Shown here: positions 43,547 through 50,473 of the stretch, piece after piece
Position numbering within the stretch: position 1 is the first letter of the stretch
Layout of the letters: every line of letters begins with the position of its first letter
Assembly: GCA_016214035.1 (NCBI GenBank)
Contig: JACRPF010000014.1
Coordinates: 62,001-126,000, forward strand
From: Spirochaetota bacterium
GTDB lineage: Bacteria > Spirochaetota > Brachyspiria > Brachyspirales > JACRPF01
DNA length: 64,000 bases
Direction: 5' to 3'
Position numbers and translations under genes: made by a program
Notes under the pieces: generated by a model
What the model saw: only the letters and a program-made list of their open reading frames with translations
Told to the model about the DNA's origin: nothing
The model's database searches: none

Positions 43547-45059
43547 AGTAAAACTCGAGCGGCATACGTCCGCGCAGTCGCTCATCGCCGTGGCGCCAGC
43601 GTTCTTCTGCATCATGACGACAGCGCTGCTCCTCCATGCGCTTTTTCCGAAATTCGTAACGGTGCATCCGCTCTATGTGGTGCTTCTCATCGTACTCGCG
43701 CTGTTTCAGACCGTCGTGAGCGATATGCTCTACCGCGAACACTCACGTATGACGGTGAGCGAGTTCATGATAAGCTTTCTTATCGCCGTTGTGTGCGTCA
43801 TCCTCTTTCGCGATATGCCGTTTCCCGCGCGTCTCATCCCCGGCTGGGACATCGCATTGCCGCTTCTCGGCGCCGCGTCGCAGATAGGCTTTACCGCATA
43901 TATTTATGAAAATCTCAGGGAACGTGAAATATTCCTGGCCGCGCATGAACGTCAGGAAGGCGTGCTCCTCAAGGACGAATCACGCCGGAATCTGGGGCTC
44001 TATAACGGCGTGCGTGACCTCAAACGCATCAAGACTGCACTGATATTCTTCACGTTATTCGTCTCGATTGCGCTGCTCGTCATCGTCGGTGCGGGAGTGA
44101 AGCCTTCATGGCTCGTCTACCTTTCAGCTGGTCTTTTTATGATGTCGTTTCTGCTGTCATTCGCCGGTGTCAACAGCCTGCTCGAGGAGATGGAGCGGCG
44201 TTCTGAGGGTATCATCATCGAGCCTGCGCTTCACCGGAGACGTTTTAATATTGCCACGGTACTCGTGGCAGTCTGTCTCGCCGGCGCGTTCATGACCGCC
44301 CGCGATACGGCGCTGCTGCCGCTGTCGTTCATCAAAACGCTCATGCAGAACTTTTCCATAACCGGTCCGCGATTCGATATGCAGGTTCCGGATACGCATC
44401 TGGGTGTCATCAAACCGCCGGTCGACGACACTGAAGTGCCGCAGGGCAGCAGAGAGACGATAGACCTTTCATGGCTGTATCTCATATTCAAGATACTTGT
44501 CTTCATCGTTATTAGTGCGCAGGTGGCGATAATAATCATGTTCCTTATTGTGCCGATATTTTCGCCGCGGCTCATCCAGAAACTCGCCCGCGGAAATCCA
44601 TTCGCCCGGCTTCTTGCACGGATACTGAGCATCGGCGCCGCATGGGTGAATTTCATCAAAGGCTTTTTCGGTCTGTTCAGGCATGAGCCGCGTCTTCGCT
44701 CCGAACGGACTTCGGATAATGCCGAGGCAATGCTCGCCGGATTAGCGGACAAACGCGCGTCCATCGCGAAACGGCGTGAGACGAATAAAATAATCGCGTC
44801 GTTCCTCCGGGTGATACGCTGGGGAAAGTCGCACGATGTGCCCTATACGCTCAACCTTGCGCCGCAGGAATATCTCACGCGTATAGAAAAACGCTTTCCG
44901 TCGCTGCATGAACGTCTTACGCTCATTGCCTCTGTTTTCGAAGAGGCGATATTCTCGCTGAATCTTATCGGCGACACGAAAACGGCGTCGTATTACGAGG
45001 CTGTCGCCGGTGTCCTGAAATACCGTGAACCGAAGAAGGCTGCTGGGAATAAGCGATAA
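43533..45059 (+). CDS. Membrane protein with DUF4129-like C terminus, MoxR-DUF58 operon
   Basis: 508 residues with about seven membrane segments: SLIAVAPAFFCIMTTALLLH, VVLLIVLALFQTVV, FMISFLIAVVCVILF, TALIFFTLFVSIALLVIVGA, LVYLSAGLFMMSFLLSFAG, NIATVLVAVCLAGAFM and LIFKILVFIVISAQVAIIIMF. The cytoplasmic tail (~380-508) includes YTLNLAPQEYLTRIEKRFPS followed by LTLIASVFEEAIFS. This resembles the DUF4129 motif (TPxEYxxxL...LTxxYxxARY) found after transglutaminase-like domains in MoxR-DUF58 operons, but the transglutaminase domain is missing. The third gene of the operon. Function unknown. Confidence 0.7.
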   Translation: MSSSEVKLERHTSAQSLIAVAPAFFCIMTTALLLHALFPKFVTVHPLYVVLLIVLALFQTVVSDMLYREHSRMTVSEFMISFLIAVVCVILFRDMPFPARLIPGWDIALPLLGAASQIGFTAYIYENLREREIFLAAHERQEGVLLKDESRRNLGLYNGVRDLKRIKTALIFFTLFVSIALLVIVGAGVKPSWLVYLSAGLFMMSFLLSFAGVNSLLEEMERRSEGIIIEPALHRRRFNIATVLVAVCLAGAFMTARDTALLPLSFIKTLMQNFSITGPRFDMQVPDTHLGVIKPPVDDTEVPQGSRETIDLSWLYLIFKILVFIVISAQVAIIIMFLIVPIFSPRLIQKLARGNPFARLLARILSIGAAWVNFIKGFFGLFRHEPRLRSERTSDNAEAMLAGLADKRASIAKRRETNKIIASFLRVIRWGKSHDVPYTLNLAPQEYLTRIEKRFPSLHERLTLIASVFEEAIFSLNLIGDTKTASYYEAVAGVLKYREPKKAAGNKR

Positions 45060-45083
45060 TCCGTCCTGTGACTGCCGTGCAAA

Positions 45084-46076
45084 TTACTTCGCTTCGCCGG
45101 GTATCATCGTCCGCTGCATCATCTCGGTGCCGCGAAGGAACACAGCCTTTACCGGAACGTCGATACTCGATTCGGTGAGGAGCCGGTGCAGCGTGTCAAC
45201 GTCGGGAAGCGGTTTGTCATCGATGCCGATGAGTATGTCGCCTTCACGTAATCCCGCCCGGTCGGCGGGGGTGTGTTTTTCCACGGCGATGACATGTATC
45301 CCCGTTTCCTGTTTCAATCCGAAGAACCGGATTACCTTTCTCGGGAGCGGTACGTCCTGCCCGCCGAGCCCGATATAGCCGCGCCGTATGCGCCCGTCGC
45401 GCATGAGATGCATGGCGACGTATTCTGCGGTGGCGCTCGGAATGGCGAAACAGATGCCCTGTGCCTGCATGATCACCGCCGTGTTCACGCCGATAACATC
45501 GCCTCGCGCGTTCACGAGGGGCCCGCCGGAATTGCCGGGGTTAAGAGCGGCATCGGTTTGAATGATATTATCCATGAGCCGTCCGGAGATCGACCGCAGA
45601 CCTCTGCCGAGCGCGCTGATGACGCCTGCGGTCACCGTGTTCTGGAATCCGTACGGATTGCCGATGGCGATGACGAGCTGGCCGGGTGTGAGCGCTCGCG
45701 AATCACCGAGCGGTGCGTAGGGTAATACGCGGGCGTGTATGCGGAGCACGGCTATGTCGGTGTGCGGATCGTCGCCGATGATGTCCGCGGGATACCCGTC
45801 ACCATCAGGCAGTGTGGCGGTAATTGCGGCGGCATTATGCACCACATGGCTGTTGGTGATGATGAATCCATCCGGGGTGAAAATGAAACCGGATCCGCTT
45901 CCGCCGTTGTGTTCCGCAGAGGCGTCCGGCCCGGTGGTCTTGATATGGACAACAGCGGGCCCCGCGGTATGTACAGCCCCGATTACAGCCCGTGAATATG
46001 CATCGAGAATCTCTTCAGATCCCGAAGCGACAGATGCAGTGACCGTGCTGTTATGTATATCAGTAATCGTTTCCAT
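45084..46076 (-). CDS. HtrA/DegP-like trypsin-fold serine protease with PDZ domain, no signal peptide
   Basis: 330 residues from the ATG at 46076, which has AAGGAGAT upstream. Catalytic triad: IITNSHVV (His), DPHTDIAVLRI (Asp) and DAALNPGNSGGPLV (Ser). A single PDZ domain (~235-325; GIHVIAVEKHTPADRAGLREGDILIGIDDKPLPD) follows. HtrA proteins usually carry a signal peptide or membrane anchor; here the N terminus (METITDIHNSTVTASVASG) is hydrophilic and there is none even if translation began at 46112. The protease would thus be cytoplasmic, or exported by another route. It could also be a protein whose anchor has been lost. Single transcription unit. Confidence 0.92.
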   Translation of the reverse strand: METITDIHNSTVTASVASGSEEILDAYSRAVIGAVHTAGPAVVHIKTTGPDASAEHNGGSGSGFIFTPDGFIITNSHVVHNAAAITATLPDGDGYPADIIGDDPHTDIAVLRIHARVLPYAPLGDSRALTPGQLVIAIGNPYGFQNTVTAGVISALGRGLRSISGRLMDNIIQTDAALNPGNSGGPLVNARGDVIGVNTAVIMQAQGICFAIPSATAEYVAMHLMRDGRIRRGYIGLGGQDVPLPRKVIRFFGLKQETGIHVIAVEKHTPADRAGLREGDILIGIDDKPLPDVDTLHRLLTESSIDVPVKAVFLRGTEMMQRTMIPGEAK

Positions 46077-46249
46077 GCTCATCTCCTTCGCGATAGCGGC
46101 AACTATCGTCATTCCATAATCAAAATAATAAATATTTCAGGAATGTAAACAGCGTTTGCGCGGGACATTGTATAATCCCCATTGTAGTTGCGCATCCATA
46201 CGCTCGTAGATGCGATGAGCGTTTCAGATTGAGTTACAGGAAATCCGCG

Positions 46250-46918
46250 CTACGCGTTTAAGAGACGCTTTGCGAGCGCTTCGCTGTTCGTGAGCGCCTT
46301 ATCGAATTCGGTCTGCGAAAGTCCGCTGCCGAGGCCGGTATCACGGCGCTTCTGCTCGGTGAGGAATTCCCCGGGGCGGTGGCAGTCGCTGTCAAGCACG
46401 ATGGCGGCGCCGTGTCTGAGCGCGCATGCGGCGACATACCCGTTCGTGATGGAATGGCCTTTTTTGGCGGTTATCTCGATATGCACGCCGTTCTTCACGG
46501 CAAGCGCCATATCCTCGCCGGAGATGAATCCCGGGTGCGCGAGAATATCAACGTGCGCTTCAATAGCCGCGCGGTTTGTTCCTTCTGCTACGGGTTCGGC
46601 ACGTGTTTCGCCATGCACCACGATGAGCGGAAGTTTCATGGCGCGCGCTTCTTTCACCAGGAGCGCTATCTCTTTCGGCGGCACATGCGTGAGTTCCACG
46701 CCCGGTATGATGGCGATGTCGGGGAAGAACTTCCGGCTTTTTTCCGCGAATGACATGATTGTCCGTGCTATCGATTCAAGGGTTGCGCTGTCGGCGTGAT
46801 CGGTTATTCCGATGACACCGTACCCTTCAACTGAAGCACGGCGTACGAGCTCCGCGGGTATGAGTTCTCCGTCGCTGAGTATCGAATGGGTATGAAGGTC
46901 TATGATCGATGCAGCCAT
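46250..46918 (-). CDS. PHP domain phosphoesterase
   Basis: 222 residues, the size of single-domain PHP proteins. Metal-binding motifs: IIDLHTHSILSDGE (HxH), GITDHAD, GVELTH, LAHPGF, and LDSDCHRPGEF (DxH). Related proteins are histidinol phosphatases, or nucleotide phosphatases like YciV/RNase AM; the exact substrate is not clear. It is the last gene of an operon with the tail-anchored protein and the Gfo/Idh/MocA oxidoreductase, 12 bases after the former. The trinuclear metal site predicts a phosphatase or phosphodiesterase in the cytoplasm. Confidence 0.87.
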   Translation of the reverse strand: MAASIIDLHTHSILSDGELIPAELVRRASVEGYGVIGITDHADSATLESIARTIMSFAEKSRKFFPDIAIIPGVELTHVPPKEIALLVKEARAMKLPLIVVHGETRAEPVAEGTNRAAIEAHVDILAHPGFISGEDMALAVKNGVHIEITAKKGHSITNGYVAACALRHGAAIVLDSDCHRPGEFLTEQKRRDTGLGSGLSQTEFDKALTNSEALAKRLLNA

Positions 46919-46930
46919 GATCCGTATCCG

Positions 46931-48016
46931 TTACGATGACATTATCAGCATGAGTATTATTGATACCACAGCGATGACGGCAATTGCGATGCCGGCATAA
47001 GCCACGATTGACCATACGCCGCTTTTCGGGGCGGGCGCGGTGACGTTGAATTCTTTGGCGGTCTCCGCGGCCGTTTCGGCGGTGACTTTCAGGATCTTAA
47101 GCGGATCGGTTTCTTCGATCTTGCCGACAAGCCCGTCTTCAAGCGCTACGTATATCGTGATGCGCGGGAGATTTTTTTCAATACGCTTGACAACACCGGG
47201 GATCTTCGGGTTGTCGTCCTTGTACTTGGTTATCATGCGGCCGAGATAATCGATGCCGCGTGTTGAGCTGTCGTTCACATTGATAAAGATGACATCGCCT
47301 TCCTGGATCTGATAGATGATGACACCGCGTACCGGGCTGAGCAGCGGCTTGACCTGAATGATCGCTTCCTTGAACTGAGGAGTCACCGTTGCCGGTTCTG
47401 GTTCCTGCTCATCGCTTTTCTGGCCTTTGGATTCTTTTTCGCTCAACTTAAAATCGATAATATTGATGTTCTCTATGCCGATATCTACGTCAAAATTTTT
47501 GCTGGCAAATGCCATCAACAGTATTTCCTCGACGAGCGGTTTCAGGTATTTCTCTTTTTTCATATCGAGAAATTTGATGAAATCCTCACGGCGGCTGCTT
47601 TCAATAGTCTCTTTGAAAACCTTATTCACCTTATTTACCAGTTCGTACTTCGCCTTCCCGAGCAAGAGCTGTTCTTCAAGACGCTGCTTATACTCTGCCC
47701 AACCGGTATGCGGTGATATGGATAATATCGATTTGTCATAATTGACCGCACTCGTCAGATGCAGCATCGTCGTTTCAGGAACGTAATAAAAAAATGAAAC
47801 GCATCCGGCAACTTTGAGGTTTACTTCAAAAAAGTTGATGCGGACGTTCATGACATCCTTATTGTCCGAGTTCATGAGCGCCTTCGCTTTCGCGTCGTTA
47901 CCGCGCGCAAGCTCATGCGCTATGTTGTACCGCTCGGTTTCCCGTGCGAGGTTCTTGGCGTTTTCGACGAGTGACGTTGCCGGTGCGGCAGCGTCCTTAT
48001 TGTCTTTTGGATCCAT
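46931..48016 (-). CDS. Unknown tail-anchored protein
   Basis: About 361 residues from the ATG at 48016, which has GGAGG upstream. There is no signal peptide. The body is mixed alpha/beta with FFYYVPETTMLHLTSAVNYD, KRLEEQLLLGKAKYELVNKV and ESSRREDFIKFLDMKKEKY, a charged linker (SEKESKGQKSDEQEPEP), then VRGVIIYQIQEGDVIFINVND. The end has a single membrane segment (SIVAYAGIAIAVIAVVSIIL, ~335-357) with three or four residues after it, as in tail-anchored proteins facing the cytoplasm. I do not recognise the family. It starts inside the last 20 bases of the oxidoreductase gene and precedes the PHP gene, so it is translated with both. Confidence 0.75.
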   Translation of the reverse strand: MDPKDNKDAAAPATSLVENAKNLARETERYNIAHELARGNDAKAKALMNSDNKDVMNVRINFFEVNLKVAGCVSFFYYVPETTMLHLTSAVNYDKSILSISPHTGWAEYKQRLEEQLLLGKAKYELVNKVNKVFKETIESSRREDFIKFLDMKKEKYLKPLVEEILLMAFASKNFDVDIGIENINIIDFKLSEKESKGQKSDEQEPEPATVTPQFKEAIIQVKPLLSPVRGVIIYQIQEGDVIFINVNDSSTRGIDYLGRMITKYKDDNPKIPGVVKRIEKNLPRITIYVALEDGLVGKIEETDPLKILKVTAETAAETAKEFNVTAPAPKSGVWSIVAYAGIAIAVIAVVSIILMLIMSS

Positions 48017-48989
48017 CACTTCCTCCGTGGATTTTCGTGAGGATGTCATGGGTGATCTCCAGTGTACGTACATCGTTCATGACATCAACCAGCGGTACCG
48101 CAGTACCGCGCGCGCAATTAACAAAATGTTCAACTTCAAGTTTGAGCGCGTTCTCACGGTGAGTGAATACGCGCTCTACAATCGATTCCTGCCGGTAGCT
48201 TATGCCGTCGTTCAGTTTGACGACACTTTCGCTTGATGACTGCCGGTGTATTTCCATTTCCTGCGTCGTATAGTTAAGGATAATATAGTCTTTTTCCTCG
48301 GATATGGCGAGTGTGCGTATTTTTTCCTGTGTCGCGCGGCTTGCGGTGATAACGGCTACGCAGCCGTTATCAAACGTCAATGTGGCGGATGCAACGTCTT
48401 CGTGCTGGCTGAACACTCTCGTGCCGGCGGCCGACAGGTGCGTGAGCGGACGGTTGACCAGGTTGAGGACGATATCGATGTCGTGTATCATAAGGTCAAG
48501 CACAACACCGACGTCTTTGATGCGGGGGTTGAACGGCGAGAGGCGTCGTGTTTCGATGAGCCGCGGCGCCCGTACGACATTGCGGAGTTCCTGCACAGCG
48601 CCGTTGAAACGTTCCACATGGCCAACCTGCAGTATCAGCGAACGTTTTTTTGCCTCAGCCGCAAGCGCTTTCGCCTCGTCCACCGTGGGTGTCATCGGTT
48701 TTTCAACGAGCACATGCACATTCGCCTTGAGCGCGGCAAGCGCCGCATCAAAGTGATATTTTGTAGGTACCGCTATAATGACCCCGTCAACGTTCGCGAG
48801 GGTGTCTTCAACGCTCTTGAACGCAGTCGTATTATATTTCTTAGCGACCGCTGTGCGCTCATCCTTGTTCGTATCGAAAACACCGGCAAGCTCTGCCGAG
48901 GATAATTGTTTTATGACATTGACGTGATATTTCCCCATATGCCCGACACCGATGACGCCAAGACGCATGGTTTTATTCTCAGATTGCAT
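47997..48989 (-). CDS. Gfo/Idh/MocA family oxidoreductase
   Basis: About 330 residues from the ATG at 48989, with AAGGAA upstream. The Rossmann fold shows MRLGVIGVGHMGKYHVNVIK, then GVIIAVPTKYHFDAA and LVEKPMTP (catalytic Lys of the family). The second domain has VGHVERFNGAVQELRNVV and LDLMIHDIDIVLNLV (MIHDID motif near the active site). NAD(P)-dependent oxidation or reduction of a sugar or sugar nucleotide is expected. The strings are reminiscent of GnnA, the UDP-GlcNAc 3-dehydrogenase of lipid A synthesis, but the partner aminotransferase GnnB is not here. It heads the operon. Confidence 0.88.
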   Translation of the reverse strand: MQSENKTMRLGVIGVGHMGKYHVNVIKQLSSAELAGVFDTNKDERTAVAKKYNTTAFKSVEDTLANVDGVIIAVPTKYHFDAALAALKANVHVLVEKPMTPTVDEAKALAAEAKKRSLILQVGHVERFNGAVQELRNVVRAPRLIETRRLSPFNPRIKDVGVVLDLMIHDIDIVLNLVNRPLTHLSAAGTRVFSQHEDVASATLTFDNGCVAVITASRATQEKIRTLAISEEKDYIILNYTTQEMEIHRQSSSESVVKLNDGISYRQESIVERVFTHRENALKLEVEHFVNCARGTAVPLVDVMNDVRTLEITHDILTKIHGGSDGSKRQ

Positions 48990-49008
48990 GGATGTATTCC
49001 TTAATCGT

Positions 49009-49022
49009 TTCCACAAGTGGAA
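49009..49022. promoter_or_regulatory. Palindrome at the start point of the oxidoreductase operon
   Basis: TTCCACAAGTGGAA, six-base arms around AA, lying just downstream of the -10 at 49030-49025 at the predicted start of transcription. This is a position where a repressor would block. Confidence 0.4.
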
Positions 49023-49024
49023 CA

Positions 49025-49052
49025 ATTATACCTCGCAATCTGTAAAAATCAA
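49025..49052 (-). promoter_or_regulatory. Promoter of the oxidoreductase operon
   Basis: On the minus strand TTGATT (49052-49047), a 16-base spacer and TATAAT (49030-49025). The leader to the ATG at 48989 is ~30 bases. Confidence 0.65.
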
Positions 49053-49233
49053 TCGCAGGTTCTGAATCGGCAGGAATATGACGGTATATATCATCTTTCA
49101 GATGTCATGCCGCCGATTTTGGCGATGTATTTTAACAAAGATACCTAAGGTTGATTTATGATAAACATGAAAGTGATTTGAGTGGTAATTATGTAAAAAA
49201 TAAGACCAGCAAAAAAAAAATATTAAAAAGCGC

Positions 49234-49296
49234 TTGACTATTTTAGATTATGTATTACTATATATTTGTACACTGGTTATAAATACAGTGTACAAA
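49234..49296 (+). promoter_or_regulatory. lexA promoter and long palindromic SOS-type operator
   Basis: TTGACT (49234-49239), 16 bases and TACTAT (49256-49261) form the promoter, preceded by a run of ten A (49211-49220). Immediately after it, TTTGTACACTG (49265-49275) and CAGTGTACAAA (49286-49296) are perfect 11-base arms separated by ten bases. The inner part is CTG-N10-CAG, the Escherichia coli-type LexA box. It covers the start point and reaches the ribosome binding site, so LexA should repress its own gene. Confidence 0.85.
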
Positions 49297-49304
49297 GGAA
49301 CACC

Positions 49305-49940
49305 ATGAGCGAACAACTTACCGATAAACAGCGCGAAATGCTTGAATTTATCGAAAGCTATGCAAAACAGCAGGGATATCCGCCAACGGTGCAGGAAATC
49401 ATGCATCATTTCAATTTTGCCTCTCCCAATGCGGTGACATCGCAGCTTGCCGCTCTTGAGAAGAAAGGCCATATACGAAAAGCAGGCCGGCGTGCCCGGG
49501 GTATCGAAGTACTCAACCCGACTAATACGCTGGAAACGGGCGATCTGATAAACGTACCGCTGCTCGGTTCAGTTATGGCGGGACCGAACATGATAGCGGA
49601 TTCCGCTGTCGAAGACCGGATGCTTTTTCCGAAATTCATTGCGCGTGAAGACGGTGTTTTTCTTATGAAGGTCAAAGGCGATTCTATGATAAATGCCCAT
49701 ATTGCCGACGGTGATTATGTGCTCGTGAAACCGTCGATCGATGCCAATAACGGCGAGATCATTGTCGCTACCTATCGTAATGAAGATACCGGCAGTGACG
49801 ATGTTACCGTTAAACGGTTTTTCCGCGAAAAGGATCACATCCGTCTCGCACCGGAAAACGATGAGTACAAACCGATCTTGTGTGAAACGGTGACTATCGT
49901 AGGCAAAGTTATCGCCGTCATCCGTCTTAATATTCAGTGA
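49305..49940 (+). CDS. lexA: LexA repressor
   Basis: 211 residues from the ATG at 49305 (AAAGGA upstream). The winged helix (~1-70) contains GYPPTVQEIMHHFNFASPNAV; residues 40-43 are Ser-Pro-Asn-Ala, the same recognition start as in E. coli LexA. The self-cleavage site is Ala92-Gly93 (GSVMAGPN), the nucleophile Ser127 (VKGDSMIN) and the general base Lys170 (DVTVKRFF). RecA filaments would trigger cleavage and induce the SOS genes. It is followed after 12 bases by a small CxxC protein on the same message. No recA, uvr or imuB genes are linked; dinB lies 15 kb away without the operator. Confidence 0.98.
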   Translation: MSEQLTDKQREMLEFIESYAKQQGYPPTVQEIMHHFNFASPNAVTSQLAALEKKGHIRKAGRRARGIEVLNPTNTLETGDLINVPLLGSVMAGPNMIADSAVEDRMLFPKFIAREDGVFLMKVKGDSMINAHIADGDYVLVKPSIDANNGEIIVATYRNEDTGSDDVTVKRFFREKDHIRLAPENDEYKPILCETVTIVGKVIAVIRLNIQ

Positions 49941-49952
49941 AAAGGAATTATT

Positions 49953-50204
49953 ATGTTTTTAACAAAAGATGCATATACAATGGACAATGCACGCTGTGTC
50001 CGCTGTGCGGAATATATGTCACGGCTTCTGCACAACACCAAGCGCGAACAGTATCTTGCGAAGGGCAAGATCAAAGACACCTACATGATTGAGCGGCGTA
50101 AAGAATACTGTGCCGTCTGCCGCGGACTTTCGCTCCCGAAAGTTGAACGTGCGGTCATGGTGAGCAGCACCCCGGCTAACGCGTTCATTCCCGAAATCGC
50201 ATGA
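49953..50204 (+). CDS. Small CxxC/CxxC protein downstream of lexA
   Basis: 83 residues. Two Cys pairs, Cys15-x2-Cys18 (ARCVRCAEY) and Cys53-x2-Cys56 (EYCAVCRGL), separated by 34 mostly charged residues, are suited to one zinc ion. The rest is basic and helical (KREQYLAKGKIKDTYMIERRKEY). I do not recognise a family. It begins 12 bases after lexA, so it is probably expressed in the SOS response. AAAGGAATT lies before the ATG. Possible roles are nucleic-acid binding or protein-protein contact. There is no start codon ambiguity other than Met10. Confidence 0.7.
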   Translation: MFLTKDAYTMDNARCVRCAEYMSRLLHNTKREQYLAKGKIKDTYMIERRKEYCAVCRGLSLPKVERAVMVSSTPANAFIPEIA

Positions 50205-50214
50205 AAATAAGAGA

Positions 50215-50267
50215 TAAGGGGGGAGCGGAATTCCCATCATCCCTCCCAAATGACCGCTCCTCCCTTA
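50215..50267. repeat. Long imperfect hairpin between the two small genes
   Basis: Arms 50215-50228 and 50254-50267 pair at 13 of 14 positions around a 25-base loop. G-rich on the left, C-rich on the right. There is no T run after it, so it is a processing or stability element or a dispersed palindrome and not a clear terminator. Confidence 0.55.
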
Positions 50268-50307
50268 CCTTATTCATAGCCCAGGATTATTCCACGAGGA
50301 GTTTCAT

Positions 50308-50439
50308 ATGGCACCGATGACAACTGAAAAAGAATCCTTGACCGACGATATCGATTCACTTTCCGAGGAAGTGAAGATACTTGAGCTGAAAATGCATATC
50401 CTCGACCTGGAACTCAATAAAATAAAAAGCGGGGCATGA
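50308..50439 (+). CDS. 43-residue coiled-coil protein
   Basis: ATG at 50308 with ACGAGGAG upstream; TGA at 50437-50439. The product starts MAPMTTEKESLTDDIDSLSE and continues with a Leu/Ile heptad pattern (EVKILELKMHILDLELNKIK), which is a short coiled coil. The stop codon sits in the loop of a terminator. The good ribosome binding site and the heptads argue for a real small gene, distal in the lexA transcript or with its own promoter. Function unknown. Confidence 0.6.
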   Translation: MAPMTTEKESLTDDIDSLSEEVKILELKMHILDLELNKIKSGA

Positions 50440-50452
50440 GCCCCGCTTTTTT
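50425..50452. terminator. Bidirectional intrinsic terminator
   Basis: AAAAGCGGGGC (50425-50435) and GCCCCGCTTTT (50440-50450) form a perfect stem with loop ATGA, T-rich on both strands. It ends the lexA-side transcription and also that of the convergent ppdK. Confidence 0.93.
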
Positions 50453-50473
50453 ATTCGTCTGTGTGCGAAAGGG

